Part shown: one piece after another, positions 1-10,831 of the stretch
How the letters are laid out: each line of letters begins with the position of its first letter
Numbering within the stretch: the stretch's first letter is position 1
NCBI GenBank assembly: GCA_021527695.1
Contig: JAKFAO010000007.1
Coordinates: 806,001 to 870,000, forward strand
DNA from: Naematelia aurantialba
Lineage: Eukaryota; Basidiomycota; Tremellomycetes; Tremellales; Naemateliaceae
Direction of reading: 5' to 3'
Length of the DNA: 64,000 nucleotides
The notes under the pieces: generated by a model
The model's database searches: none
The model's input: the letters and a program-made list of their open reading frames with translations, nothing else
Told to the model about the DNA's origin: nothing
Translations under genes and position numbers: made by a program

Positions 1-869
1 CTGCACTTGCAAGCGTTGCGCTCCAGGCTTTCCGCTTGGTGCACTCCAGGCTGTCGAAATGAAGAGACAGGCCGGCGCACTTCGTATTCAGACTGATGCA
101 GAGTGTTGGTGTCGGTGTGCTCAAATCTGCGCTCTCCGCTTCCTTCTCACCTCTTTGACTCTTCTCGGCGTTGGCCCTCAATATCCAACCCCCAAACCCC
201 TCCCTGTCATCCCCTCCCTCCTTCGTCTACCCATTCATCCCCTCCCTCCTTCGCCCTACCCCTCCCTCCTTGATCTCCTGTCTCCTTGTTCTCTTCCCTC
301 CTTCGTGCTCCTCCCTCCTTAGTTCTCCTGCCTCCGTTCTGCTCCCTCCTCCGTCTCCTCTCGCTCTGAAGCATGCCCTTCCTTTTCCCAACCATGCCTT
401 TTCTCCCCCCAAGCATGCCCTTTCTTCTCCCCCTCTTCTCCTGCCCACTGACGCTCTCCTTCAAGTCTCCTTTCATTCCTCCCTGTTTTGCCTACTCCCT
501 TTTTGCCCCTCCCTCCTTCGTTCTCCCTTCCTTCCTCTCCTTCGTTTCCTTCTTCTCCTTCGTTTCCTTCTCCTTCGGGTGATACGCCGTGGTGTCCCCA
601 CATCCTCCATGGCCAAGCCTAGACCTCCTCCTTTGTTTCCTTTCTTCTCTCCTCTCCTCCCTTCTCTCCTGTGGCTCTGTACTTCCTTCAGCTAGCCCCT
701 TCGCCCTTCCTTCGCCCTTCCCCCTAAGACTATTGACTGACACTAACTTCTTCGCCTCGTCCTTCTCGCCCTTCTCATCCACGTCCTCCAACTCAAGCCA
801 AGCCTACGTACCCAGATCCAAGAGTCTCCATCCGTCTCACGCTCACCTACCTTGCCAACTCACAACGCA
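1..869. repeat. Pyrimidine-rich low-complexity DNA
   Basis: The plus strand is strongly C/T-rich from about 200 to 840, with irregular repeats of CCCTCC-TTCGT type units. Long open frames occur on both strands here, but they are by-products of the skewed composition (Pro/Ser/Leu on one strand, Glu/Arg/Gly on the other). It may act as a CT-rich promoter or 5' leader for the gene starting at 870. No gene is called. Confidence 0.6.
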
Positions 870-2324
870 ATGACTATCGCTGCCGTAGAAACCATCAAGA
901 CCCTTACCCAACCATGGCCCAAGCTCTCTGACCTCCCGCCAGACCACCCGGTTCATGGTACCGTTGCCGGTACCCCTGTTGGCCAAGCAAACGGGAATAA
1001 CCCACATACCCCGCGGCAAAAGAAACAAGTCCTGCCCAGGAGGTTCCTCAGCCCCGAGCTCGCGCCGCCGCATCTCTGGCCTGCGAATGCCACAGCCTGG
1101 GGGTTCACAGAAACCTATCCCTCCTTCGAGGTGCCTCAGGCGCCGTTGGCGGCTACCGCCCATCCGAGAGGATACTTGAAGCCAGAAGGAGAGATGGCGC
1201 GAGCGGGCAGCGCGTATCCTGCTTTCCTGTACTCGTGAGTCAGTCTTCCTACCTCCTCCCTCCTCGCAGAGCATGCCTTCCTTTCGCTTCTCTCCTCTTG
1301 CTCCTTCTTCCCCTTCTGACACTGCCACTCTTTCTGCTCTCATTCTCTTGGTCAATGTCTTCCTTCTCCGCCTCAGCAGTCCCGCTTTAGGGCCCCACTC
1401 TCCCCTGCTTCACCAGGCGTCCTCAGCCCGGTTGTGCATCCGCTGACCCAAAGTAGACACCCAAAACTGGCTTGCCCGAAGTGGCCCGCCCCGACGCTCT
1501 TCTTCTTCTGGTCGATTGATCCCGTCACACTACGTGCGACAACTGGCCAGTGCTGGAACTGTTTCCGCACGAAAGGGAAGAAAGGGGGCTGCGGCGTCAT
1601 CGGGTATACGGTCAGCACTGAAGCGCCGCTCGACCCTGTTGAACCGCCGCGACGGGCGCCGAGGAGACGAAAGGTACGGAATGGAGTCAAAGCAGATCCT
1701 GACGAGCTTGAGAGTGAGGAGGACGATGTGAGTGCCGAAGCCTGAAATCTTCTCCTTGCCATCTTTGGTTCCCTTCTCTCTTCCCTCTCTTCGTTTCTCT
1801 CTTCTTCCCCTTCTTGCCTTCTCTCCATCGAGCATATGGTGGCACATGCAGGTAGGGAGACAGAATCTCGCTGACTAATTCAGTCGGGTTCAGTGGAACG
1901 GGTCGCTAAGCGGCCAAAAGCGTGTAAGTGTGCCCAGCTTCGCAATTGTCTTCATCGTTGACGCCTACATCAGTTTGGACGCCAGAACAGCAGCGCCAAA
2001 TATCTTTGTCGCTCTCCCCAGATTCGGATGATGAGATCCCTATCATCACTCCAGAGGGATCGTCGACGGAGCCTCCTCTTCACCCTCACGGCCAAGGAGG
2101 TCTGAAAGGCATGCAAGCCCGTCTAGCCCGTCTCGAACGCGGTGAGTACGCCAGCTTGAGCGAATATTTAGTCAACGAACACGTGCTAATGCACGATCTC
2201 AGATAACGCGAGCCTCGAGAGGCAGCTGGTACTACAAGCTGCGCGGTATGAAGCGACAATCGAGGGGATGAAAGCAGAATGGGCGCTGGAGCGGTCTCGG
2301 TGGAAGGCTGCAGCGGAAGAGTAG
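870..2324 (+). CDS. Uncharacterised protein with a short Cys motif and C-terminal coiled coil
   Basis: Predicted exons are 870-1234, 1391-1727, 1884-1923, 1974-2141 and 2203-2324, giving about 343 residues. The first in-frame ATG is at 870; the open frame before it has only TTG. An alternative acceptor at 1426/1427 would shorten exon 2 by 36 nt. Introns have good GTGAGT/GTAAGT donors, and CTGACTAATT precedes the third exon. The middle of the protein carries CWNC followed by GGCG, which might bind a metal, then a basic stretch (RRAPRRRK) that could be a nuclear signal, an acidic serine-rich region, and a C-terminal Leu/Arg/Glu-rich helix of about 40 residues that looks coiled-coil. I do not recognise a family. 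A nuclear role is only a guess from the basic stretch. Confidence 0.6.
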
Positions 2325-2842
2325 GCAGTAGTGTCATTTATGACGCTTCAGAACGGTCAATCCGCACATGTCAAGTGAGTTGTATGGATGATCTCGCCTA
2401 GAGTTCGCATGGCCGATGGTGCCATCTTTATAAGAGTATAAGAGTATTCGTGGGTTGGGAATGCAAAAATCAGACATTGAGAGTGCATCTTCGTCTGTTG
2501 ACTGCGATCAGCACAATCGAAGTCGACCCTAGATGTACATTGCCCAATGGTCGCTGCTGCGTCTTTATTATGCGGGTGAGATTATATTGCATGTCGTCGA
2601 GGCAATAGTATTGGGTCTATGAACAGGCAGGCTGATACTGGAAGTAACTACGTGCCGTTCGAGTCAAGCGCGTCACAGCGATGATAACGATCCGAAATAA
2701 TGCGTCGAGAAGCGATGAAACGCTTGGCCGGTCGTGGATTCACAGTCGAAGGGTCTTGGCCGGTAAATTCTAAGCACCCAAATTGGGTCGAGAGTCAGCC
2801 AATATGATGGAGAGGCGATCAAGACAATGAGAAACTGACGGT
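2325..2842. other. Convergent intergenic region
   Basis: Lies between the stop codons of two convergent genes. AT-rich patches such as ATTATATTGC near 2580 could serve as 3' processing sites. I see no gene here. Confidence 0.4.
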
Positions 2843-3418
2843 TCAGTAGTAGTAACCTAGGCACGACTTTTGCCAGTAACAGCCGCCTCCGGTGTAGTAG
2901 CAAGACGGGCAGCGGTAGTCGGTGCAGTCCCTGCCGATTGAGCAAAACTGGCCGCATCGGGACGCGCGCTTGAGCGGAGTGCTACTTATACTGCGGAGTT
3001 CGTGGTATGGCGGCTCGGGGCAGGCCTCCTCGTTTCGCAGAGGCGAGTCGCTCTGCCCGCCGTATCGGTAGGCCTGGAGGGTGTCGAGCGAGGCGCCGTA
3101 GTCCTGGAGACCGCGCGTCTCGGTGACGGAGACGATGGTCACCTGGATGGAGGCGAGGAGTTCGACGAGCTTGCCCGTCGAGGTGAAGTACGCTTCGATG
3201 CCAATCTCTTCCGTCTCGTATCGCACTTGCACGACGACGGTGCCGTTCTGGGCGAGAGCGACAAAGTTGTACGTGTCGGCCTTGTGGTCGGCGGAGAACT
3301 GGTCGACCTGCTTGGCAAGCGGCACCTCCTCGGCTATGACCAGGTCGGCGTACTTGGCAGCGACGGAGACGGCAAGCGCGGAGAGGAAGAGCGTCAACAG
3401 CGCAAAGAGGGACTTCAT
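2843..3418 (-). CDS. Secreted protein with a C-terminal cysteine-rich mini-domain
   Basis: Single-exon frame of 191 residues with an ATG start at 3418-3416. The N-terminus (MKSLFALLTLFLSALAVSVAA) is a clear signal peptide. The middle resembles an ordinary globular domain (VVVQVRYETEEIG). After a basic LKRASR stretch, possibly a Kex2-type site, come about 35 residues with seven cysteines: CGQFC, four residues, DC, then CPSC and two further C, ending in tyrosines. Such spacing is typical of small disulfide-knotted folds like the carboxypeptidase-inhibitor/knottin group, but I cannot assign a family. Secretion is well supported. Function (inhibitor, effector or wall-associated) is unknown. It is convergent with the preceding gene. 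Confidence 0.7.
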   Translation of the reverse strand: MKSLFALLTLFLSALAVSVAAKYADLVIAEEVPLAKQVDQFSADHKADTYNFVALAQNGTVVVQVRYETEEIGIEAYFTSTGKLVELLASIQVTIVSVTETRGLQDYGASLDTLQAYRYGGQSDSPLRNEEACPEPPYHELRSISSTPLKRASRCGQFCSIGRDCTDYRCPSCYYTGGGCYWQKSCLGYYY

Positions 3419-4688
3419 CGCGCGTGTCTGGGAGGCGGTAGTCTCGAAAGGCAGGTTATAGATGTAGTGGAGAGTTAGAGGTCAGATCTGGGCTGGGGTT
3501 GAGGGTTCGTCCAGCCGGTCGAGCTTTATAGGCGGCAGGAACTCGAGGTGGACATGTTCGAGGCGCCGCGCCCGTCGCGGAACTTGACCTCTTCAGGCGT
3601 GTCGCGTGCGTGTCCGATAGAGGGGGACCGCGCGTGCTACGATCGGGAATGTTCACGTCTTGTGATACCCTTGGCTTCCCAGGATAGCTGGCCCCCTGCC
3701 GCCGAAGAACCTTGTAGGTGACACCCTCGTTCAAGAGGGCGCAGCGCACGGCGCAACGTACCAACATGCCGCGGTGGTAGTCGGCGTTGGTCCGAGACGG
3801 GGCACACGGGCTCCTTGATTTCCGCTTGGTCCTCGCACGTTCAACGCGACGGCTTACAGCTACAGCTGTGTTTTCCGAAGGCTGACGCCCCTCGATCTTG
3901 CCGATCAGCGACTGTCAGCAGGCCAGTCTGTAAGTGCATGTCAGTGAGAGTCAAGCCGTAAAGTCATGCGGACCAATACGTGAAAGGAGGCCAGGAAGGA
4001 GACGTGATGCCCCGCACGGATGAGTCGCATAGGAACGTGCGAAAGGGGTGTCATCCTCGTCACTGAGGGCTTTGAAGGCATGGAAGGAGTCTGGCAAGCT
4101 GCTGTTTGTCGTCGGGGATGTGTGGTCATCGTGGACACGCGGTTCACAGAGTCATACGATCCAGGTGCTCAATCTGAGCCAGTCTCGCCAGCGTGGTCAA
4201 TTCTCACATTTTCGCGAGCGTGCCGACTAGGCAGTCCAGGCGAGCAAGGTGACTTTGAACACAGGAAAGACTTCTTCCGTGAGTGAGGTTTTTGGAGTCG
4301 CGACCATAATAATGACAATCTGTATCGCGCCGAGCGGCCGCTCGTGCAGTCTAAGTTTGCCATAGCGTTAGCCTGACGGGGCGGTGGGTATGCTCGTAAA
4401 CGGATCCTGTCTTCATGCCCGAGTCGTCGATGCAAGCACTTTGTCAAAGTGAGACGTCCAAGTCTCAAGAGAGTCGAGATAACTCTCTATGGGATGGATT
4501 ACATACATGCATGAGGACGAGAGTAGAGACCGGGAGCATAGGTGGAGTTCGGTTAGGCATGCCATTAGGTGGCCAGGTCGTTGCAAGCCTTTCTATGTGT
4601 CTCTAATATTGACAAAGTGGAGGAAGACCACCTGCAGGCCTCTCATGTCCTACTCTGCCTACGCGAGCGGTACATCAGTCCCGGACTG
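3419..4688. other. Gene-free interval
   Basis: About 1.27 kb between divergently oriented genes. Short open frames occur on both strands, but none has a believable start, splice pattern or protein-like composition. The interval holds the promoter of the secreted-protein gene at its left end and that of the RecA-like gene at its right end. I see no RNA gene. Confidence 0.4.
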
Positions 4689-5983
4689 ATGAGCAATCGC
4701 TCACGCCCTTCGCCGCTACCCATATCCATTGCGCACCTGCTCCCTCCGAGCTCCAACGCACCTGAGCAGCAGCTGCCAAGCCCGGCCGCGGTGATCCTGG
4801 GCCCTCTCCCACCGACCAGCGCCCTCCACCTCGCGCTGAATTATATCGCGATATCCGACCAACCTCGGTACGAATACAGCCAAGACCAAGATAACAGTAC
4901 GACAGCCGGTGGAGAAGCAGGAGAGGAAAGAAACGCCGCTCGCACGGAGCTGAGGCGGGCGCTGGTTGTCACCGGTGATAAAGGGAGGTACCACGATGCC
5001 ATAGAAGAGGATGACGAGGACTGGATGAGAGAGCACGGAGGCGAATACGGGGTGTTACACCGTCTCAGGCGAATCGACATGCGGTCAGTCCGATACTAAG
5101 ACTAAGAGAGTGGGTTGTGTAAGCTGACCGGTTTAAGGTTCTGCCCATCCCCTGAACACTTGCTGATTCTTCTCAACCTCTTGACGGCGGACCGGGCTGC
5201 CCAGCCAAAAGACCCAGCCATGCTCCGGAAGGTGCCGCGACTCGTGATTCTCTGGGACATGGCGCGGGGGCTGATGGAGGAGGAAGAAGGGGATGATGAG
5301 AATGTGCCGCCTGGCTTGGACAAGGAAACGAGGGACAAGGGCAAACTGCGGTTCAAGCGGGGGTATGTCCGCACACCCATACTAAGGCGAGGCAATGGAA
5401 ATTCATACGATACAGCATCACTATAGACTCCTACCTCAGCCTGGTCGCAGCTGCCAGAGCAGCCGTTGATCATCTTTCATCTCTCATTCCGACGTAAGTG
5501 ACTATCATGCTGGGTATCATTAACCGTATAGTGAACCACCAGTGCAGCTAGTCATACTAGAACCGCACCTCGACTATCTCAGCTCCCTGCCCATTCTCCA
5601 ACACAAACGAGACGGTGTGAAGGAAGGCATGTCAACTCCCAACCGAGAGCGGCGCATCACGATCGCGCACGGGCTTGAGAAACTGTTCGGCCGCGACGCC
5701 ATGGGCTACGTCGAGGACCACCGTGCGTACAGAACTGGATCACATGGCCCGAGTCGACTTCGCTTACGCCGTCGTAGAGCTTGATGGTGATATCTCAGGA
5801 GCCGCCACCCACACACTCAAGCTCGCGCGATATCCAAATGATCGTTTTCCGATGCTACGACATCGCTGTCCCAGGTCCCAGTGGTCTGCAGCGGCAGCGC
5901 TCGAGCGTCGGACCGAGAATCTGGTGCTTGACCAAGGCGAAATCGGCGGGTGGCGCTGGTCTTGGCTCCCGCAATCAACCTGA
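4689..5983 (+). CDS. Putative degenerate RecA-like protein (SWSAP1/Csm2-type?)
   Basis: Predicted exons are 4689-5083, 5138-5362, 5416-5493, 5532-5722 and 5799-5983 (about 357 residues); the last acceptor could instead be at 5777. Features that suggest a RecA/RAD51-paralogue core are an early strand-loop-helix VILGPLPPTSALHLALNYIA, where the Walker A lysine is absent, and two later hydrophobic strands, RLVILWD and VQLVILEPHLDYL, in Walker B-like positions. The overall order resembles small RAD51-paralogue partners such as SWSAP1 or Shu-complex members. That assignment is tentative and rests on my reading of the pattern, not on a search. The C-terminal exon is the least certain part. The gene converges with the SET gene, leaving only 27 nt between stops. 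Confidence 0.5.
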
Positions 5984-6010
5984 TCCACGCCTTGACTACA
6001 TTGTCGCCAA

Positions 6011-6658
6011 CTAGCCGCTTCGAGCGCCCCACCAGCCCTTGCCGTAGCTGACGAGGATCTCGTCGCCTTTGGCTATACCCTGCTTGAGCGTCCAGATCTC
6101 CATCCTTGACTCGCCGGCGTCTGCCTTGCCAAGACGAAACTCGGCATTAGGAGCCGAGGCGATTCCTCGGAAATCATTGACGAATCGACCGGCGTTCCCG
6201 GCATAGGCAGCATCTATACCTATAGATACGTGTTGGCCTGGATACGGGTTCAACGCATCGCACGCGGATAGTCGGAGAAGAGAGATATCATAATCGCTGT
6301 CGGTGTGCTCATCCTCCTTACTTGCTTGGGGAAGGTCTGTATCAGAAGGAAGGAGCGAGGCATGAATGATACCGGTGTACGGTATGATCAGCTCGTTCCC
6401 CGCCAGCTTGCGCTTCGTGAACAGCCCATTCTGACCGTATGCGGGATGAGTCGGGATTGAGATCTTCTTAATCACCACTGTGGCTGGGTGCGAGATGGCC
6501 CGAGGCTGGAACTTCCTGTTTGGTTCCGACTGGTCGCCGTATAGAAGTGGGAGGAGCGGCGGGGGAAAGGTGACGGAGAGGCGTGATCTCGTGAGGTATT
6601 TAATTGCTTCGGGCCAGTTTGGCGGTGGTTGAGCGTCATGTGCGAGGCGAACTGGCAT
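6011..6658 (-). CDS. SET-domain protein, candidate lysine methyltransferase
   Basis: The open frame runs back to 6775, but the first ATG is at 6658-6656 (215 residues). Upstream exons cannot be excluded, because the frame remains hydrophobic and protein-like before this ATG and TAG precedes it as a possible acceptor. SET-like blocks are GLFTKRKLAGNELIIPYTG (N-terminal strand pair), GRFVNDFRG, which takes the place of the usual RFxNHS loop, an Asn/Glu/Phe segment NAEFRLG, and a C-terminal GDEILVSYGKGWW, equivalent to GEELxxDY. No post-SET cysteines are visible, and the variant NDFRG loop makes the substrate uncertain. Methylation of a histone or another protein is inference from the fold. A MITE-like element lies about 105 bp upstream. 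Confidence 0.75.
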   Translation of the reverse strand: MPVRLAHDAQPPPNWPEAIKYLTRSRLSVTFPPPLLPLLYGDQSEPNRKFQPRAISHPATVVIKKISIPTHPAYGQNGLFTKRKLAGNELIIPYTGIIHASLLPSDTDLPQASKEDEHTDSDYDISLLRLSACDALNPYPGQHVSIGIDAAYAGNAGRFVNDFRGIASAPNAEFRLGKADAGESRMEIWTLKQGIAKGDEILVSYGKGWWGARSG

Positions 6659-6762
6659 GTCCCAACCGCGATGGAAGGCTAGCAGAAGAAATGCGATTTT
6701 GTTGAGTGGGCCCCGAGATTGTGAATCCACGTGGCGCAGATGGTGTCTGAGCCTCGGGGTAG

Positions 6763-7066
6763 CAAGTATAGTCACCGTTGTTTTTAAATCGCCCTCGACC
6801 TCAAGCTCCTGTTTTGAATTTAACCGAATTCAGTCCATTTCAGCTCATGCATATGCACTGAAAAGTAGCTGAATCCATGCATGTATGCATGCTGCACATG
6901 CCTGCCAAAATTCAGCTCCATTGCATGCATGCAACAGTTTAGAATTGAGTTTCCATGACAGTGCTGGTTAAATTCAGAAGAGTGGGAGAAATATTCGCTG
7001 GTTAAATTCAAAAATGGAGCCGAGGCCGAGGGCGATTTATAAAAGTTGGTGGTTAAATTCATTCTT
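6763..7066. mobile_element. MITE-like inverted-repeat element with 12-bp flanking repeat
   Basis: Left inverted repeat 6773-6825 and right inverted repeat 7000-7051 are complementary; by eye about 43 of 52 positions match, including the perfect cores AAATCGCCCTCG and GAATTTAACC. Both ends begin with CACC. The direct repeat GCCTCGGGGTAG flanks the element at 6751-6762 and 7067-7078, as a target-site duplication would. The AT-rich interior is full of GCATGCATG-type palindromes and encodes nothing. It lies between the SET gene and the S9-like gene. Long inverted repeats and a flanking repeat of this size recall Mutator-type non-autonomous elements; the superfamily is inference. Confidence 0.75.
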
Positions 7067-7175
7067 GCCTCGGGGTAGTCGAGAGGTGTCTCTAGGTATC
7101 GACAGGGACTTGCATTGCCTAACGTCGTTCGCCATGCGCAGAATCGGGTCGGACGAGGAGAATAGCAACCATGAA

Positions 7176-10100
7176 ATGGCAGTGAGAGACGTCGGGGTCA
7201 GCCCCGGGGTCACCGTCGGTCAACGATGGGAGGTAAGTACGCCGAGACGTCTGCGTCTTGACTCATCGATGTCCTAGGCTGTCGGACCATTCCCTAGGCA
7301 AGTCTACCCCAGTCCATCCCAGCTCGCTGTCGATCCGCTGATGAAGCTTAAGCGGGATGAGAGAACACCCGTTGACTGGGCCACCTCTCGCTGCGTTTCT
7401 TGATCCGTTGTCAGACCCCGCCGTGGACTTTGCAAGGCGCAAGGTCAGCTCGACCGACATGTGGCCCAGCGAACTTGCTTTTGGTGGTCGAGTTGGATGG
7501 GACGCGTTTGAAACAGCAGCCGACGGCTGGACCGAGGTGGTGTATCCGTCGATCAAGTGAGATAGCAGCTCCTTCATTTACTCTCATCTCTCATGTTTGC
7601 TGGTTCTGTGTTCTGATCATTGTTCTGGTCACTGGAAGGTTGTGCTGACGACAGTGTAAAGCTGGGACCAATTACGCTCTGATCATGGTTGGGCGTCGCT
7701 GCAATTCGAATCATGCCTACGGACGAGCCTCAACGTACCTCAGAACGGGAGCGCCCTTACACCGCTGCTCATTGATGTCGTCCAGGGCGTGGAGTATGCC
7801 TTTGTACCTGCCACTGGGCCGGTGTCCGATCCTATCAAGTGGTACTTGGGCGACGTCTACGCCTTTGCAGACACTCAGCAAGGAACACGACAGGCGAGTG
7901 AGAACGGCTCCAACTTTGCCCGCTCGCTCGCCCTCGTCCCCGGGGAATATGTCCTGCTCGTACGCGCTCTGTACGAGGTGCGGATGTTTGGAGATCCGGG
8001 ACCGTCGAGACCGCCAACCATTCGCTTCCGCGTGAGTATAGCAGTGGACGAGGGAAGTGATCTCGAGGTGGTGCAAGGCCTGACCGAGGTGCCCGATGTC
8101 GTCGATGGGCTGTTCATGGGCGACTGGATGACACTGGCTGTACGGCGGCCGGATGGTAATAGCCGAGAGGTCTTCGAAGTGCGAGATATCAGCATCACCA
8201 TCGCTCGCGAGGAGTTACCATGTGAGGTGCTGGGTCCTGTTACCGTGTGCCAAGGGCAGACACGACCGCTGGCGATACGGCTCCCTGATCCCGGGCGGAA
8301 GATACCTGGTTCGGTAGCGTCGATGGATATCACCGTTCGCTATGCTGTCAATCAGATTACGGCTCCTGCCATCACGTTTTCTGTGGCTCTACGCCAGCTG
8401 TATACTTCCACGCAGCCCCTGTCGCCGTTCAAGATGACGTTTCCCGCTCCCAACCTGCCACCATCCGGCCATCCAGCCTACATCGCCTTTGCAATGGTCG
8501 TTCCTCCGCCGGATATTTGTGAACCGTCAGAGACGACCCCGCTTTCCCCCGTTATTCTCGCTACGCATGGTGCTGGCGTAGACACGACCTCGCCGTTTTG
8601 GACCGGATCAATGCCTATCCGCGCAGGCGGCTGGGCGGTCCTGCCAGTAGGAAAGAACGAGTGGGGCGAGGACTGGCACGGAGGAAGTATGTCGGATGCT
8701 TGGGCTGCGCGAGATGTGTTGCCAGCCATCGTCCGGAGACTCGGCGTGAATGTCAGTGACGAGACGCTTCTGGTTGGACACTCAAATGGAGGTCAAGGCG
8801 CTTGGCATCTGGCGGCTCGGTACCCGGATCGCATCGTTGGGGGTAAGCCTTGTCAACTTGTACTTTGATGGAGGCTGAGAAGCAGTCATCGTCGCGGCCG
8901 GGTATCTGAAGATACAGGACTATGTGCCGTACATCAAAATGTAGGGGGTGATCTGAGGCCTTGCTGACCGCAGGACCTCACTGCATTATGCCGATCCTGC
9001 CCTTATCGGCATTCTCATGTCGTCCCTGACATCATACAACAACGACCTCTATTCATCGAACCTCGCCCACATTCCTGTCCTCGCGATCCACGGGGCGGCT
9101 GATGGCAACGTGCCGCCACGCCACGGGAGAGCGCAAGTAGGGCTCATCTCCGCCTGGGAGGGCCAGCATGCGCATTTCAGCATGCTCGAAGTCCCGGGAA
9201 AAGATCACTGGTGGGACGAGGTGTTCCGGCAACCAGCTGTCGGCGACTGGATCCGAACCGTGCAGAGTCAGAAGAAGCGGACATGGGATGAGGACAGAAA
9301 GGAGGGATTCACACTCACCACGGCGAATCCCGATGAGAGCGGCGGGCGTGCAGGAATCAGGATCGTGGAGCTGGATACTCCGGGCCGGCTGGCAAGGCTC
9401 GACGTCAATGCCAGGCAGTGGGTGGGGGAACGCAAGGGAGATGGCCTGGATCTGAGAGGTATGAATGTGAAGCGGATCGAGGTGGTCTCGGGAGGCAACG
9501 CTACGACGATGGGCAGCACTCGAGAACATGGATTCGTAAGTCCGCTTGTCCACCCGATGATCATTTCCTAACCAGGAGACTGTGCTAATGCATGTTAAAT
9601 AGGTCACTGAAGCAGAGTCGAGTGTGCCTCATCCGCCAGCGCCGATCCGTGCATATGGTCCCATGCTACGACTCCTTGCCACTTGCGGCCCCATCACTTT
9701 CGTAGTTGGCGCCAACGCGTTGCATGGGGACATTGCCAAACGGCTGGTGCATGATCTCTTCGTATACCACAGAATAGCGACTCGCATCATGACTGCCATG
9801 GAGGCGCTCGGCCACACTGCTCGGCGGACGTTGGGAGAGGGGAGTGTGGTCGTTTTTGGTAGACCCGAGGAGAACGATTATGCAAAGTGGCTGCTGGGGG
9901 AGAGGAAGATACCTGGTGAGTGCTCGCTGGGTAGACCACTTGCCATGTGCAAGGGGGAACAGGAAGCGCTGATCCGTATGGCAGTCGAGTTCCCCGCGAA
10001 GGGGATCATGACGGTGGAAGAGAGGCTTGTCTATGAACAGTCCACAGGTGGGAGAAGCTTCCGACCGCAATTGCGCGACTGATGCCAGCTTTCACGACAA

Positions 10101-10399
10101 TAGGGATCATCTCGCTGCATCCCCATCCGACGTGCCCCAAGTCGTTAGCATGCATTATCGCAGGCAACGACGACGCAGGACTCGAGTTGGCAGCGCGCCT
10201 CTTCCCCATTCGGACGGGCGTACCCATCCCAGACTGGGTCGTCGTAGGTCCCCGATCGAGGTGGATGGGTGCAGCGGGATTCGTAGGCGCTGGGTGCGTG
10301 GTTACTGCTGTGAGCCGCCGCGTGACGTGCTGATGCCCTCGCAGGTTCTGGAATGGCGAGTGGAAGTGGAGCGAGGGGATGTCGTGGATGGATCGGTGA
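7176..10399 (+). CDS. Large alpha/beta-hydrolase of the prolyl-oligopeptidase (S9-like) type
   Basis: Ten predicted exons: 7176-7232, 7278-7297, 7353-7556, 7662-8842, 8886-8940, 8974-9535, 9603-9915, 9985-10047, 10089-10293 and 10345-10399, giving 904 residues. It matches a fungal family annotated as peptidase S9 prolyl-oligopeptidase domain proteins. Recognisable blocks are GPFPSGMRE near the start, THGAGVDTTSPFW, GRxEWGxDWHG-like KNEWGEDWHG, the nucleophile elbow GHSNGGQG, the acid-loop region HGAADGNVP, the catalytic-His segment PGKDHWWDE, and C-terminal GIISLHPHPT and PIRTGVPIPDW. Intron 2 has a GC donor (GCAAGT at 7298) that is needed to read P-S-G-M-R-E. Intron 3 uses an AAG acceptor. 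No signal peptide is visible at the chosen ATG, so the protein is probably cytosolic unless an upstream exon exists. Substrate is unknown. Confidence 0.85.
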
Positions 10400-10831
10400 G
10401 CGACACATGGTGAAGTCGTACTCGGCATGCATGTATACATGCTCCATACTCCATGCGCCATGCTCCATGGCATCCCGTAGTGATCCCGTAGTGGCTTGAG
10501 GCTGTGGGTGCATGTTGTCGTGACTCTCAGCGAGCTAGTCAAATCGTCCAGCCTACTTTGTGCCACTTTAGCCCCCTCTGCTGGCGCAGTCACTGTGGCG
10601 GTCCACGCGGGGTCCCTTTGGACTCCACTTTGGAGAGTCCCTTGCTCATCGCCCTTGGGTTCTTGTTCACTCTACATCAAATTGTGTACACGTCTTGTTC
10701 ATCCATTCTCTTCTATTCTCACAAGATACTACATTGCTAGGTACTGCTATACGGCCTGCCGGAAGGACAAGAGTGCATATTCAAACACGAGGTACGGGAG
10801 AGCAGGTTGAGGGTCGCGTGTCCGTCCCGTC
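10400..10831. other. Intergenic region upstream of RAS1
   Basis: Contains the 14-bp perfect palindrome GCATGTATACATGC at 10429-10442, next to several CCATGC-type repeats. The right half is the presumed RAS1 promoter and leader. I see no gene in it. Confidence 0.4.

Noticed and set aside
171..695. Long plus-strand frame rich in Pro, Ser and Leu
   Set aside because: Produced by C/T-rich composition; no ATG with context and no conserved features.
6781..7051. Short frames inside the MITE-like element
   Set aside because: They read through the inverted repeats and palindromes and have no transposase-like composition.
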